From an uncultured Eubacteriales bacterium (lineage in GTDB: Bacteria; Bacillota; Clostridia; Oscillospirales; Acutalibacteraceae), in assembly GCA_934457095.1 (NCBI GenBank), contig CAKSHJ010000001.1:1-64000 (forward strand): a stretch of 64,000 nt of DNA. Reading direction: 5' to 3'. The position numbers and the translations under genes were made by a program. The notes below the pieces were generated by a model, which saw only the letters and a program-made list of their open reading frames with translations, was not told the DNA's origin and did not search any database. Below, one piece after another: positions 8,194 through 18,044 of the stretch (within the stretch, counting starts at the first letter, position 1; every line of letters starts with the position of its first letter).

Positions 8194-10638
8194 TTACATG
8201 CCCGGCAGCGTACATTGACTTGCATCTGTCTCAAAATGATAGCCTATGTCGTCGAACAAGGTTTCTCTGGGCATGGGCTTGCGCGTTAATGCAAGCTCCA
8301 GTACCTCGTCAATTTTGCGCACCGGGAAAAATTCTACGGCATCTTTTACCGTTTGCTCCACCTCTGCAAGGTCTGCGGTGTTGTCCGCCGGGATAATGAC
8401 CCGCTTAATGCCCGCGCGATAGGCTGCCATCGTTTTTTCCTTCAGGCCGCCAATTGGCAACACTCTGCCCTGTAAGGTAATTTCGCCTGTCATGGCAACG
8501 CTGTGGTCTATCGGTATACCGGTCAGCGCCGAGGTGATCACCGTGGCCATCGCAATTCCGGCAGAGGGACCGTCCTTGGGCACAGCGCCCTCCGGGCAGT
8601 GAATATGCACATCTTTTCGCTTGTAAAATTCCCGCATGATTCCCAGTTTGTCCGCACGGCTGCGCACACAGCTCACCGCCGTTTTGGCAGATTCCTGCAT
8701 CACATCGCCCAAATTGCCCGTTAATTCAATTTTTCCCGTGCCCTCCAGAGCCACAGCCTCAATCGGCAAAAGCTCACCGCCTACGCTTGTCCAGGCAAGC
8801 CCGTTTACCAGACCGATTTCGTCGGTTTGACCGGCGTTGTCTTTTTTATATTTTTGCGGGCCAAGGTATTCTTCTAATTGTTTTTCGCCAACGGTAATTT
8901 TTTGTTCGGTATTTTCCACAAGAATTTTTGCACATTTTCTGCAAATATCGGCAATTCTGCGTTCTAAACCGCGCACACCGGCCTCTTTTGTATACCCCTC
9001 AATCATAAGGTGTATGGCGCTTGGCGTAATTTTAAGCTGCTTTTGTAAAATACCATGCTTTTGCAGTTGTTTGGGCAGCAAATGCTTCATGGCAATCTGA
9101 AATTTTTCCTCATGCGTATAGCTTGAAAGCGGTATCACATCCATACGGTCAAACAGCGGCGCCGGTATTGCGCTTGCGTCATTGGCGGTGGTAATGAAAA
9201 TCACCCGGCTCAAATCAAACGGCATGTCTATGTAATGGTCGGTAAAGGCGCTGTTTTGCTCAGAATCGAGTACCTCCAGCAACGCCGACGCCGGGTCTCC
9301 GCGAAAGTCTTTACAAAGCTTATCAATTTCGTCAAGCAAAATGACCGGATTGTTGATTCCCGCCTGTTTGACTGCGGAAATAATGCGGCCGGGCATAGAA
9401 CCTACATAAGTTTTGCGATGCCCTACAATTTCCGATTCATCTCGCACACCGCCCAAAGAAATACGCTCAAATTCCAGACCGATGGCATGCGCAATGGATT
9501 TTGCAACGGAGCTTTTTCCTACTCCCGGCGGTCCGACCAGACAAATTACCTGTCCGCTTGCGTGAGGGTTTAATTTGCGCACCGCCAAGGACTCCAATAT
9601 TCGCTGCTTTACTTTTTCTAACCCGTAATGTTCCTTGTCCAATGCCTTTTCTACCCGCGCAAGGTTAATTTTCATTTTTCCGGCGGTATTCCACGGCAAT
9701 TCCAAACAGGTTTCTATATAATTGCGAATGACCGTACCCTCATGAGAGCCGGCCGGCATTTTTGCAAGCCGATTGCATTCTGTAAGCAGCTTTTGCGTCT
9801 GTTTTTCGGGCAATTCCAATGCTAAAATACGCTGCTTAAATTCCCAATTTTCCTCCTCGGGCGAATCCTCCTCACCCAATTCCTGGTATATTGCCCGAAT
9901 CTGCTCGCGCAAATAATAATCCCGCTGACTGCGATCCATTTGCTCTTTGGCTTTGGCGTGAATTTCGTTTTCAATCTCTAAAATTTTAATTTCTTCCTCC
10001 AGCACATGCAGCAAATATTCCAAACGCTCGTCTCCGTCTAAAAGCTCTAAAATTTCCTGCTTTAATTCCGGAGCAAGCGCTGTATTCCCTGCAATATAGT
10101 CTGCCAGAGCGCCGCTTTCATTCAGTTTTTTTACCCCCAGAATCATGTCCGGCGGCACATTTTTGTAATTTTGAATGTACTGCTCATAAAGCACCCGAAC
10201 GTGCCGCATGAGCGCCTTGGTGTAAAACACATGCGCCGATTTGCCTTCCTCTACCATGGTCACATTGCCCATCAGGTACGGCTGTTCCTGCAACAAATGC
10301 ACCAGCTCTGCCCTGCGCACACCCTCTACAAATAGGCGCAGACCGTCCTCTTGATTACGAAACACCTGTTTAATTTTGGCAACTACGCCCATTTTGTGTA
10401 AATTTGCAAAACCGGGGTCAACGGTTTCCAAGTCCTTCTGCGCTACCAAAAATACGGTTTGGTTGGTTTCCATCGCCCGATTCACGGCAAGAATGGACTT
10501 TTTTCTGCCCACGTCAAATTGAATGGACATGCCCGGAAATATTACCAGTGCGCGCAGCGCAAGTACCGGCATTACGGCGGAAAGCTCTGTATTTTTTTTC
10601 AATTCTTCTATGAAAAATTCTTCTGTATTGGTTGTCAT
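8194..10638 (-). CDS. lon: ATP-dependent Lon protease
   Basis: An 814-residue LonA. The N-terminal substrate domain is followed by a AAA+ module with Walker A GPPGVGKSS (about 360), Walker B ILLDEIDK, and a C-terminal Ser-Lys protease domain with the catalytic Ser in DGPSAG and Lys in GGLKEKT. Full length and intact. It sits downstream of clpX with a terminator between them. Confidence 0.97.
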   Translation of the reverse strand: MTTNTEEFFIEELKKNTELSAVMPVLALRALVIFPGMSIQFDVGRKKSILAVNRAMETNQTVFLVAQKDLETVDPGFANLHKMGVVAKIKQVFRNQEDGLRLFVEGVRRAELVHLLQEQPYLMGNVTMVEEGKSAHVFYTKALMRHVRVLYEQYIQNYKNVPPDMILGVKKLNESGALADYIAGNTALAPELKQEILELLDGDERLEYLLHVLEEEIKILEIENEIHAKAKEQMDRSQRDYYLREQIRAIYQELGEEDSPEEENWEFKQRILALELPEKQTQKLLTECNRLAKMPAGSHEGTVIRNYIETCLELPWNTAGKMKINLARVEKALDKEHYGLEKVKQRILESLAVRKLNPHASGQVICLVGPPGVGKSSVAKSIAHAIGLEFERISLGGVRDESEIVGHRKTYVGSMPGRIISAVKQAGINNPVILLDEIDKLCKDFRGDPASALLEVLDSEQNSAFTDHYIDMPFDLSRVIFITTANDASAIPAPLFDRMDVIPLSSYTHEEKFQIAMKHLLPKQLQKHGILQKQLKITPSAIHLMIEGYTKEAGVRGLERRIADICRKCAKILVENTEQKITVGEKQLEEYLGPQKYKKDNAGQTDEIGLVNGLAWTSVGGELLPIEAVALEGTGKIELTGNLGDVMQESAKTAVSCVRSRADKLGIMREFYKRKDVHIHCPEGAVPKDGPSAGIAMATVITSALTGIPIDHSVAMTGEITLQGRVLPIGGLKEKTMAAYRAGIKRVIIPADNTADLAEVEQTVKDAVEFFPVRKIDEVLELALTRKPMPRETLFDDIGYHFETDASQCTLPGM

Positions 10639-10681
10639 GGCTTCATCTCTCCTTTGGAGCCTGTATCCAAATTTTTTTGAA

Positions 10682-10737
10682 ACAAAAAAGGCCGTTGCAA
10701 GCCGGAGAAGCGGTATTCGTTCTCAGTGCAACAGCCA
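10682..10737 (-). terminator. Terminator after clpX
   Basis: On the minus strand GGCTGTTGCA pairs with TGCAACGGCC (one G-T pair) across a long loop, followed by TTTTTTG. It separates the clpX and lon transcripts. Confidence 0.75.
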
Positions 10738-10749
10738 AATGATGCAAGG

Positions 10750-12063
10750 TTAAGACGCCGTATGCTTGTGACCGCTTTTTTTAGAGCGCGGCAATTTAAT
10801 TTGCACAGGTTTGCGGTCTTTGTTATACACAATCTCCGGCGGCTCCCCTTTATTGATAACATTCGGCGTAATGAGTACCTTCTCTATGGTATGGTCCGAG
10901 GGCACCTCGTACATCAGGTGGTTGAGGTATTCCTCCATAATGGAACGCAAACCTCTTGCGCCGATTTTTCGCTCTATGGTTTTTTTGGCAATTGCATGCA
11001 ATGCCTCCGGCTCAAACGCCAATTCCACTTTGTCCAGCGCGAACAGCTTTTTATACTGGTCTACCAAGCAATTTTTCGGCTCGGATAAAATGCGTACCAA
11101 CGCCTGCTCATCCAATCCGTCCAAAGAGGCAATCACGGGCAACCGTCCCACCAGCTCCGGAATCAAACCGTAGGTAACCAAATCATGCGGAATCACATGC
11201 TTATACCACTGGTTTTTGTCAATTTTTTGCTCCTCGGTCTTTTCTGTCTGAAAGCCCAGCGTAGAATTGGAGGTACGCTTTTCAATAATTTTTTCCAATC
11301 CGTCGAATGCACCGCCGCAAATAAACAGAATATTTTTGGTATCTATTTGCAAAAATTCCTGTTGCGGGTGTTTTCTGCCACCCTGCGGCGGAACATTGGA
11401 CACCGTTCCCTCTAAAATTTTGAGTAACGCTTGCTGCACACCCTCGCCACTGACATCTCTGGTAATGGAGGGGTTTTCGGATTTGCGGGCAATTTTGTCA
11501 ATTTCGTCAATATAAATAATGCCCCGTTCCGCCTTTTCAATGTCAAAATCCGCCGCTTGAATCAAGCGCAGCAGAATATTTTCCACATCCTCGCCAACAT
11601 AACCGGCCTCGGTTAATGTGGTGGCGTCCGCAATGGCAAACGGAACGTCCAGAAGGCGCGCCAGCGTTTGTGCAAGCAATGTTTTTCCCACGCCGGTAGG
11701 GCCCAGCAGCAACACGTTGCTTTTGTTAATTTCGCCCTGATCGTCTCCATAATAAATACGTTTGTAATGGTTGTAAACCGCAACCGAAAGCGCAATTTTG
11801 GCGCTCTCCTGCCCAATCACATATTCGTCCAGCATTGCCTTCATTTCCTTTGGCTTGAGCAGCGTTGCTTCTGCTTGCCCCCGATAATCGGTATGACCGC
11901 GCTGAGACAAATTTGCTTCGTCCTGCAAAATTGACATGCACAATTCAATGCATTCATCGCAAATATATACGCCCGGACCGGCTATCAGTCGCCGCGCTTC
12001 GTCCTGTGCTTTGCCGCAAAACGAGCAACAAATATCCCGATTGAGTTCATCTTTGTTTGCCAT
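10750..12063 (-). CDS. clpX: ClpX, ATPase subunit of the ClpXP protease
   Basis: A 437-residue AAA+ unfoldase. The N-terminal four-cysteine zinc-binding domain (CSFCGK, then CDECIELC) spans residues 13-45. Walker A GPTGVGKT and Walker B IIYIDEIDK are present, along with the ClpX-specific C-terminal domain. It lies 21 bases after clpP. Confidence 0.97.
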   Translation of the reverse strand: MANKDELNRDICCSFCGKAQDEARRLIAGPGVYICDECIELCMSILQDEANLSQRGHTDYRGQAEATLLKPKEMKAMLDEYVIGQESAKIALSVAVYNHYKRIYYGDDQGEINKSNVLLLGPTGVGKTLLAQTLARLLDVPFAIADATTLTEAGYVGEDVENILLRLIQAADFDIEKAERGIIYIDEIDKIARKSENPSITRDVSGEGVQQALLKILEGTVSNVPPQGGRKHPQQEFLQIDTKNILFICGGAFDGLEKIIEKRTSNSTLGFQTEKTEEQKIDKNQWYKHVIPHDLVTYGLIPELVGRLPVIASLDGLDEQALVRILSEPKNCLVDQYKKLFALDKVELAFEPEALHAIAKKTIERKIGARGLRSIMEEYLNHLMYEVPSDHTIEKVLITPNVINKGEPPEIVYNKDRKPVQIKLPRSKKSGHKHTAS

Positions 12064-12084
12064 ACATTCTCTCCACCTAATGCA

Positions 12085-12663
12085 TTATTTTGAAATAATT
12101 TTGTCCACCAAGCCGTATGCAAGCGCTGCCTCTGCGTCCATAAAATTGTCACGCTCGGTATCTCTTGCAATTACTTCAATGGGCTGACCTGTATTTTCCG
12201 CTAAAATTTGGTTTAATCTCTGCTTCGTTTTTACAATATAGTCTGCATGAATCATAATGTCGGTCGCTTGACCCTGCGCACCGCCGCTTGGTTGGTGAAT
12301 CATAATGGTACTGTTGGGCAGCGTATACCGCTTACCCTTTGCACCGGCAGAAAGCAAAAATGCACCCATGCTGGCCGCCATACCCATACAAATGGTAGAA
12401 ACATCGCATTTAATATACTGCATGGTGTCAAAAATAGACATACCCGCAGTCACCGAACCGCCCGGACTGTTGATGTACAAATGAATATCCTTCGTGGCAT
12501 CCTGCCCCTCCAAATACAAAAGCTGGGCAACCACCAAGCTGGCGGTCGTGTTGTTGACTTCATCAGTGAGCATTACGATTCTGTCATTGAGCAGACGGGA
12601 GAAAATGTCGTAGGAACGCTCGCCGCGATTGGTTTGTTCAATAACGTAAGGTACTAAGCTCAT
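12085..12663 (-). CDS. clpP: ClpP protease proteolytic subunit
   Basis: A 192-residue serine peptidase. The catalytic Ser98 is in GMAASMG and His123 in MIHQPSGG, with an Asp further on. The start MSLVPYV is preferred because AAGGTGG precedes it; the ten-residue longer frame lacks a ribosome site. It lies in the conserved tig-clpP-clpX order. Confidence 0.97.
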   Translation of the reverse strand: MSLVPYVIEQTNRGERSYDIFSRLLNDRIVMLTDEVNNTTASLVVAQLLYLEGQDATKDIHLYINSPGGSVTAGMSIFDTMQYIKCDVSTICMGMAASMGAFLLSAGAKGKRYTLPNSTIMIHQPSGGAQGQATDIMIHADYIVKTKQRLNQILAENTGQPIEVIARDTERDNFMDAEAALAYGLVDKIISK

Positions 12664-12720
12664 GTAATTTATACCACCTTTTCTAAAACGCATACTGCTG
12701 CATATTTTTGATATGAAGAA

Positions 12721-12752
12721 CCCATCTGCCCTTCTGTTTGGAAGGCAGATGG
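12721..12752 (-). terminator. Stable hairpin between tig and clpP
   Basis: A stem of about 12 base pairs with one bulge (CCATCTGC/GCAGATGG plus CTTC/GAAG). There is no clear T-run on the minus strand, so it may be a processing or attenuation element rather than a classical terminator. Confidence 0.45.
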
Positions 12753-12795
12753 ATATATGTTCTGCTCGCTAGAGCATTGGCTGAATACCCAACGC

Positions 12796-14310
12796 TTATT
12801 CAGCGTCTTTTGCCTCGGTTTTTTTCGCTTTTGAGGCCGCTGGTTTTTTGGCTGCCGATTTTTTTTCCGTTTCTGTCTTTTTGGCTGTTGTTTTTTTAGC
12901 TGCCGATTTTACTGTGTCCTCTGTTTTTGTTGTTGTCTTTTTGGTCGCCGTTTTTTTCTCACCCTCAGCTTTAGCGGTCGATTTTTTCTTCGGTGCGTCT
13001 TCTTTTGCAGTGTCTGTCTTTTTAACTTTACCCGCTTCAACCACAGCTTCGTCACGCACCAAATTCATGGCTTTTCTTGCAATAATATCCTTAATTTGAC
13101 CTTCGCGGGAAATTACAGATTTTACTTTATCCTCATCGGTTTTGTAGAGCGCCGCAAGGTTTTTATATTCTTCTTCAATTTCCTCATCGGAGGCTGTGAT
13201 TTTTTCCAATTCACCGATTTTTTCCAACGCCAAACGAATTTTTACCTGACGCTCTGCCTGCTCCTTAAATTGGTCGCGCAGAGTCTGAGCATTGGTGCCG
13301 GTTAATTGCATATAGGTCTCCAAATTCAGCTTTTGCGCCTGCAAACGGAAATTAAACGCACGCAACTCCTCGTTAATTTGCAGCTCAATCATTGCCTGAG
13401 GAATTTCAGCCTGCAATAAGGCATTCAACTGTTCCATAAGCTGATTGTCAACATCCGCGGCAGAATCCGCATGTGCCTTTGCATCCAATTTTTTACGCAC
13501 ATCCTCGCGGTACTGAGCAACCGTATCAAATTCACTGATATCTTTCACAAATTCATCGTCAAAAGCCGGGCGTTCTTTGCCCTTGATTTCGTGAATTTTC
13601 ACCTTAAACAGCGCCGGTTTACCTGCCAACTCCTCAGCATGGTAATCCTCCGGGAACGAAACCTTAACATCCACTTCATCGCCGGCCTTATGTCCCAAAA
13701 GCTGGTCCTCAAAACCGGGAATGAACAAATTTGTGCCAAGCGTGAGGCTGTAATTTTCGGCAGCGCCGCCCTCAAATGCAACGCCGTCAATTGAACCCTC
13801 AAAATCCATTACCACAATATCGTCCTTCTCTGCGGCCTTTTCCATAGTAACCATACGGGAATAACGGTCAACCACTTCGGCAATTTGCGCGTCAATATCA
13901 GCCTCGGTTACCTTGGGTTCCTTGGGCTTGATTTTTAGCCCTTTGTAGTTAGCAATGGACACCTCCGGTTTTGTAATGACCGAAATTTTAAAGGTAAAGC
14001 CCTGCTTACCGATTTCTTCAATTTCAAAATCGTTGTTGTCGGTCACAACCTCCAACTTGGACTCTTTCACCGCTTCCTCATACGCTACCGGGAAAATATC
14101 ATTTACAGCGCCCTCATAAAACACCTGCTCGCCGTAGTATTTCTCTACAAAAGCGCGCGGAGCCTTACCCTTACGGAAACCGGGTAACGAGATTTTTTTA
14201 ATTTCCTTATGATAGGTACGGTTGAGCGCATCCTGAAAGGATTTTTCATCCACCTCAACCTGCAATTCATAACGGTTGGTCTCTACTTTGTTACAAGACT
14301 TTAGCTTCAT
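12796..14310 (-). CDS. tig: Trigger factor with a Lys/Ala-rich C-terminal tail
   Basis: A 504-residue ribosome-associated chaperone and peptidyl-prolyl isomerase. The ribosome-binding loop GFRKGKAPRAF lies at about residue 45 and the FKBP domain at about 150-240, followed by the chaperone arms. The start MKLKSC has AGGAGG upstream. Most trigger factors are about 430 residues. Here roughly 75 extra residues from about 430 to the end are low-complexity Lys/Ala/Thr/Glu repeats (AKKTTAKKTE, KKSAAKKPAA), like the basic tails of some nucleic-acid-binding proteins. Confidence 0.95.
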   Translation of the reverse strand: MKLKSCNKVETNRYELQVEVDEKSFQDALNRTYHKEIKKISLPGFRKGKAPRAFVEKYYGEQVFYEGAVNDIFPVAYEEAVKESKLEVVTDNNDFEIEEIGKQGFTFKISVITKPEVSIANYKGLKIKPKEPKVTEADIDAQIAEVVDRYSRMVTMEKAAEKDDIVVMDFEGSIDGVAFEGGAAENYSLTLGTNLFIPGFEDQLLGHKAGDEVDVKVSFPEDYHAEELAGKPALFKVKIHEIKGKERPAFDDEFVKDISEFDTVAQYREDVRKKLDAKAHADSAADVDNQLMEQLNALLQAEIPQAMIELQINEELRAFNFRLQAQKLNLETYMQLTGTNAQTLRDQFKEQAERQVKIRLALEKIGELEKITASDEEIEEEYKNLAALYKTDEDKVKSVISREGQIKDIIARKAMNLVRDEAVVEAGKVKKTDTAKEDAPKKKSTAKAEGEKKTATKKTTTKTEDTVKSAAKKTTAKKTETEKKSAAKKPAASKAKKTEAKDAE

Positions 14311-14411
14311 AGTTTCTACTTCCTCCTGCCAAAATAGCAAATGTCCTAAGTATTATAACACATAAATATGCGCAATGCAATTTGTAAACGTAAAATATTT
14401 TACAAGCATAT

Positions 14412-15131
14412 CTAATGCTGTTTTTTCAGCTGCAACGGCATAACCTCCATAGGTGTAAAGCGAACATAATCACAGGAAATCAGATGCATTTTTATGCCCT
14501 GATAATGACCTACAGCAGCTTTTTTAGACGCTCGATTTCCGTGAATGTGCCCAAAATAACATTGTGCAACCTCATAATCTTGTAAAACTTTTATAATTTC
14601 TTGGCATACCATATCACCATATACGGGAGGGTAATGCAAAAATACAATCGGTTGCGCCGCTTTATCTTGCCGTTTGGCATCCTCCAACGAAGCAATCAAC
14701 CGTCCTACCTCCCGGCTGACGATTTTCTCATCCTGCGGGGTCTCGGAATGGTAAAGCCAGCCGCGCGTACCGCAAACGGCAATCCCCTGCTCAATATAAG
14801 CATTGTTGTGCAGTACGCGCAAAGAGGTAAAACCCTTTTCCTGCAAAAATTGCTCAATTCTACTCTTGGTGGACCACCAATAATCATGGTTGCCTTTTAT
14901 TAAAATTTTCTTGCCGGGCAAACTGTGAATAAATGCAAAATCTTGCTCGGTCTCCTCTAATTTCATTGCCCAGGAGATGTCTCCGGCAAGCACCACGGTA
15001 TCATCCTGCGTAACCGTTTCTCGCCAGTTTCGCTCCAAATGCTGCGTGTAATTCTCCCAGCCGGCAAATATATCCATCGGTTTGTTGTTTCCAAGCGAAA
15101 GGTGTAAATCCGCAATCACAAACAGTGCCAT
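14412..15131 (-). CDS. Calcineurin-like metallophosphoesterase
   Basis: A 239-residue protein with the full metal-binding motif series: DLHLS (residues 8-12), GDISW, GNHDYWW, HYPP and GHIHGN. This fits the YkuE/Icc-like phosphoesterase superfamily. The substrate is unknown. It lies between thrC and tig with about 25 and 100 bases of spacing. Confidence 0.88.
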   Translation of the reverse strand: MALFVIADLHLSLGNNKPMDIFAGWENYTQHLERNWRETVTQDDTVVLAGDISWAMKLEETEQDFAFIHSLPGKKILIKGNHDYWWSTKSRIEQFLQEKGFTSLRVLHNNAYIEQGIAVCGTRGWLYHSETPQDEKIVSREVGRLIASLEDAKRQDKAAQPIVFLHYPPVYGDMVCQEIIKVLQDYEVAQCYFGHIHGNRASKKAAVGHYQGIKMHLISCDYVRFTPMEVMPLQLKKQH

Positions 15132-15156
15132 GAACGCCTCTTTTCTATGCGCAAAA

Positions 15157-16668
15157 TTATTGCAGGTGCAGCAATTTCAACAGTTGCTCACCCATGTCCT
15201 GCGGCGCACAAAGGTTTTTAAAGCGCACCTGCTTACTTTGCAGCGCGGCAATCGGCTTTGGTATCTCGGTGCCGGTTTCTTTGGAAAGCTGCTCCACCTT
15301 TGCAAATTCGTCCATGCTCTCGTTGTAATTTGCCGAAACAGCTCTGAGTACAGCGTCTGCAAATTTGTACGGGCTGGCAGTGGAAACCACCACCGTAGGC
15401 GTATTGTCTCCGGTTTCCTCTTTATATTGCATATAAGCGTTCACCGCAACCGCCGTATGCGTATCGCACAAATAGTGCGCGGTATTGTAAACTTCGGCAA
15501 TGGTTTCTTCGGTCGTTTTGTCGTTGCAGTAGTCCGCGGCAAACACCTTTTGAATTTCCGCTAAAGTTTGCTTATCCACGGTATAACTGCCGTTTTCCGC
15601 AAGCTCCTGCATCCAGCCCGCCACTTTTTTAGCGTCATGCCCGGTTGCATCAAAGAGCAAACGCTCCAAATTGCTGGAGATTAAAATATCCATAGACGGA
15701 GAAATGGTGGCATAAAACGCACGGTTGCGGTTATAGGTGCCGGTTTTCAAAAACTCGGTCAATACACGATTGGCGTTGGACGCACAAATAAGCTTATGCA
15801 CCGGCAGACCCATTTTTTTTGCGTAATAAGCGGCCAAAATATTGCCGAAATTGCCCGTTGGCACCACAATATTGATCGGTTGCCCCTCTTTGGTCAGCGT
15901 ACCGTTTTTGAGCAAATCGCAGTAGGCCGAGAAATAATACACAATTTGCGGTAGCAATCTGCCCCAGTTAATAGAGTTGGCACTGGAAAACGCCATGCCG
16001 TGTTCGTCTAATTTTTTGCAAATCTCCGGGTTGACAAACAACTTTTTCACACCGGTTTGCGCGTCGTCAAAATTGCCTTCAATGGCGCAAACGCTCACAT
16101 TGCTGCCTTCCTGCGTGTTCATTTGCCGCTTTTGCATGGGACTTACGCCGTTTTCCGGGTAAAATACCAGCATTTTGGTGTGCTCTACATCTTTAAAGCC
16201 CTCCAATGCGGCTTTGCCTGTATCGCCCGAGGTCGCAACCAAAATCACAGCGGTTTTGTCGCAATTGGTAATTTTCAAAGAGTGCGTGAGCAAATGCGGC
16301 AAAAGCTGCAACGCCATGTCTTTAAAGGCGCAGGTAGGCCCATGCCACAGCTCAAGCACATGCATTTCGCCATTTGCAAGCGGCACTTTGTTCAGCGGCG
16401 CCGGATTTCCTCCGGAAAATTTCTCTTTGGCATAAGCAGCGTTTACACAGGCAGTCACATCCGCTTTTGTAAACTCCGGTAAAAAGTCGCTCAAAATTTT
16501 TACGGCTCTGTCGTTATAACTGCCGTTTTGCATTTCCAAAAAATCGCCGTGCGTATACTGCGGCAAAGTTTCCGGCACGAATAATCCGCCGTCCTTTGCA
16601 ATGCCCTGTACAATTGCCTGTGCTGCCGTTACCCTGCTGTTTCCATTCCTTGTGCATTGATAATTCAA
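15157..16668 (-). CDS. thrC: Threonine synthase
   Basis: A 503-residue fold-II PLP enzyme converting O-phosphohomoserine to threonine. The PLP lysine is in CAFKDMALQ (about residue 113), the phosphate-binding loop is PTGNFGN, and the N-terminal QGIAKDGGLFVPE is typical. It starts with TTG at 16668 behind GGAGGGA. Confidence 0.95.
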   Translation of the reverse strand: MNYQCTRNGNSRVTAAQAIVQGIAKDGGLFVPETLPQYTHGDFLEMQNGSYNDRAVKILSDFLPEFTKADVTACVNAAYAKEKFSGGNPAPLNKVPLANGEMHVLELWHGPTCAFKDMALQLLPHLLTHSLKITNCDKTAVILVATSGDTGKAALEGFKDVEHTKMLVFYPENGVSPMQKRQMNTQEGSNVSVCAIEGNFDDAQTGVKKLFVNPEICKKLDEHGMAFSSANSINWGRLLPQIVYYFSAYCDLLKNGTLTKEGQPINIVVPTGNFGNILAAYYAKKMGLPVHKLICASNANRVLTEFLKTGTYNRNRAFYATISPSMDILISSNLERLLFDATGHDAKKVAGWMQELAENGSYTVDKQTLAEIQKVFAADYCNDKTTEETIAEVYNTAHYLCDTHTAVAVNAYMQYKEETGDNTPTVVVSTASPYKFADAVLRAVSANYNESMDEFAKVEQLSKETGTEIPKPIAALQSKQVRFKNLCAPQDMGEQLLKLLHLQ

Positions 16669-16743
16669 GATTTCTCCCTCCGTATATATCCAACTTCAAA
16701 TTCCGATTTATCTTTTTTATTTTATAATAGAACCGCCGTAATG

Positions 16744-17670
16744 TCAAAGAGAAACGAAGAATTTATGCGCATTTTCATAAAAAATTGCATTTACAAGGCT
16801 CTCCGAGTAGCCCAATTGCAGAAAACGCTCAAACAACACACCCATGCTTTCTATCCCTGTCATATCTTTGGGTAACTCCGCACCGTCAAAGTCACTGCCC
16901 AACGCCAACGCATTCTGCGCGCCCATTGCTAACATATATTCGGCATGGCGTACAATGTCCTCCGTGGTCGCCGTTGTACGCTCGGTTAAAAAAAGCGGGT
17001 AAAAATTCAATCCAATCAATCCGTCTCTTTTGCAAATTTCCGCAATTTGTGCATTGGTTAAATTACGCGGGTGTCCGCAAACGCCCTTTGCATTGGAATG
17101 GCTGGCAATCAGCGGTTTTTGGGCAATTTCCGCCACATCATAAAACAACGGCTCGCTTGCGTGAGAAACGTCTATTACAATACCGTGCGCCTCCAATGCG
17201 GGAATGGCCTGCCTGCCAAAGGCGGTCAAGCCCTTGGGATGCTCCACCATAGCGCCGTCGCCGATTTCACAACTACCATTCCAAGTCAGAGTCAGCATAC
17301 GCACACCGCAGCTTTGCAAAAACGGAATATTGTTCAAATTCCCGGCAAGGATCCCGCCGCCCTCTACGGTCAACAAGGCGGCGCATTTACCTGCCTGCTC
17401 AGCCTCGGTAATATCTCCGCTTTGCAAACAGCGGCTCAAACGCAGCTTATTTTTCTCGCTTTCTGCCATATAAGTTTGGGAAACGGCCTTAAAATAATCC
17501 AGTGCAGCCTGCCCCCGCAACTCATCCGGAATCCAAATGGCAAAGCATTGGCTCCATGCCGAAAATCCTGCTCCCCGCTTTAAATCCAAATGTAACCGGT
17601 TTTCAAACAACTCCTGTTTTTGCAGATAGCATTCTCCAATGGTATCGCAATGTAAATCAAAAAGCTTCAA
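16744..17670 (-). CDS. Membrane dipeptidase family (M19) metallopeptidase
   Basis: A 308-residue protein with the M19 metal ligands LHCDTI (residues 6-11), DVSHAS and LGSDFDGAE. Family members cleave dipeptides, including D-amino-acid ones. No signal peptide is seen, so it is probably cytosolic. The TTG start has AGGAGG upstream and overlaps the yraN stop (TTGA), so it is coupled to yraN. Confidence 0.9.
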   Translation of the reverse strand: MKLFDLHCDTIGECYLQKQELFENRLHLDLKRGAGFSAWSQCFAIWIPDELRGQAALDYFKAVSQTYMAESEKNKLRLSRCLQSGDITEAEQAGKCAALLTVEGGGILAGNLNNIPFLQSCGVRMLTLTWNGSCEIGDGAMVEHPKGLTAFGRQAIPALEAHGIVIDVSHASEPLFYDVAEIAQKPLIASHSNAKGVCGHPRNLTNAQIAEICKRDGLIGLNFYPLFLTERTTATTEDIVRHAEYMLAMGAQNALALGSDFDGAELPKDMTGIESMGVLFERFLQLGYSESLVNAIFYENAHKFFVSL

Positions 17671-18044
17671 AATAATCCTCCTGCGTCAAAAGCGCCCTCC
17701 AAATACTGCACCTGTATCACAGTCTGCTCCCTGCCGCTTGTAATTACACCTGCAACGTCAAATCTCGGCTGCAGTTTCTGCGCCTGCATATGCTCCTGTA
17801 AATAAAGCATCGCTGTTTGCACCACTTTTTTGCGTTTGATGGCAGTAACAGCCTCTAACGGCTCAGCTTTTCTTTTTTCATCTCGAGTTTTCACTTCAAC
17901 AAAAACAATATACTGCTCCTTTTCCGCAATTATGTCAATTTCGCCGTAGCGGCTGCGGTAGTTTGCCGCCCGCAGTATATAGCCTTGTTTTTGCAGTAGC
18001 TGCTGTATGTATTGCTCTCCTATTTTGCCCGAACTGTTACGCAT
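17667..18044 (-). CDS. YraN/UPF0102 family putative endonuclease
   Basis: A 125-residue protein with the UPF0102 core: GEQYIQQLL, then RYGEIDIIA and FVEVKTR, a restriction-endonuclease-like D-E-x-K arrangement. It overlaps the 3' end of rnhB by eight bases, the usual rnhB-yraN order. Confidence 0.9.
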   Translation of the reverse strand: MRNSSGKIGEQYIQQLLQKQGYILRAANYRSRYGEIDIIAEKEQYIVFVEVKTRDEKRKAEPLEAVTAIKRKKVVQTAMLYLQEHMQAQKLQPRFDVAGVITSGREQTVIQVQYLEGAFDAGGLF

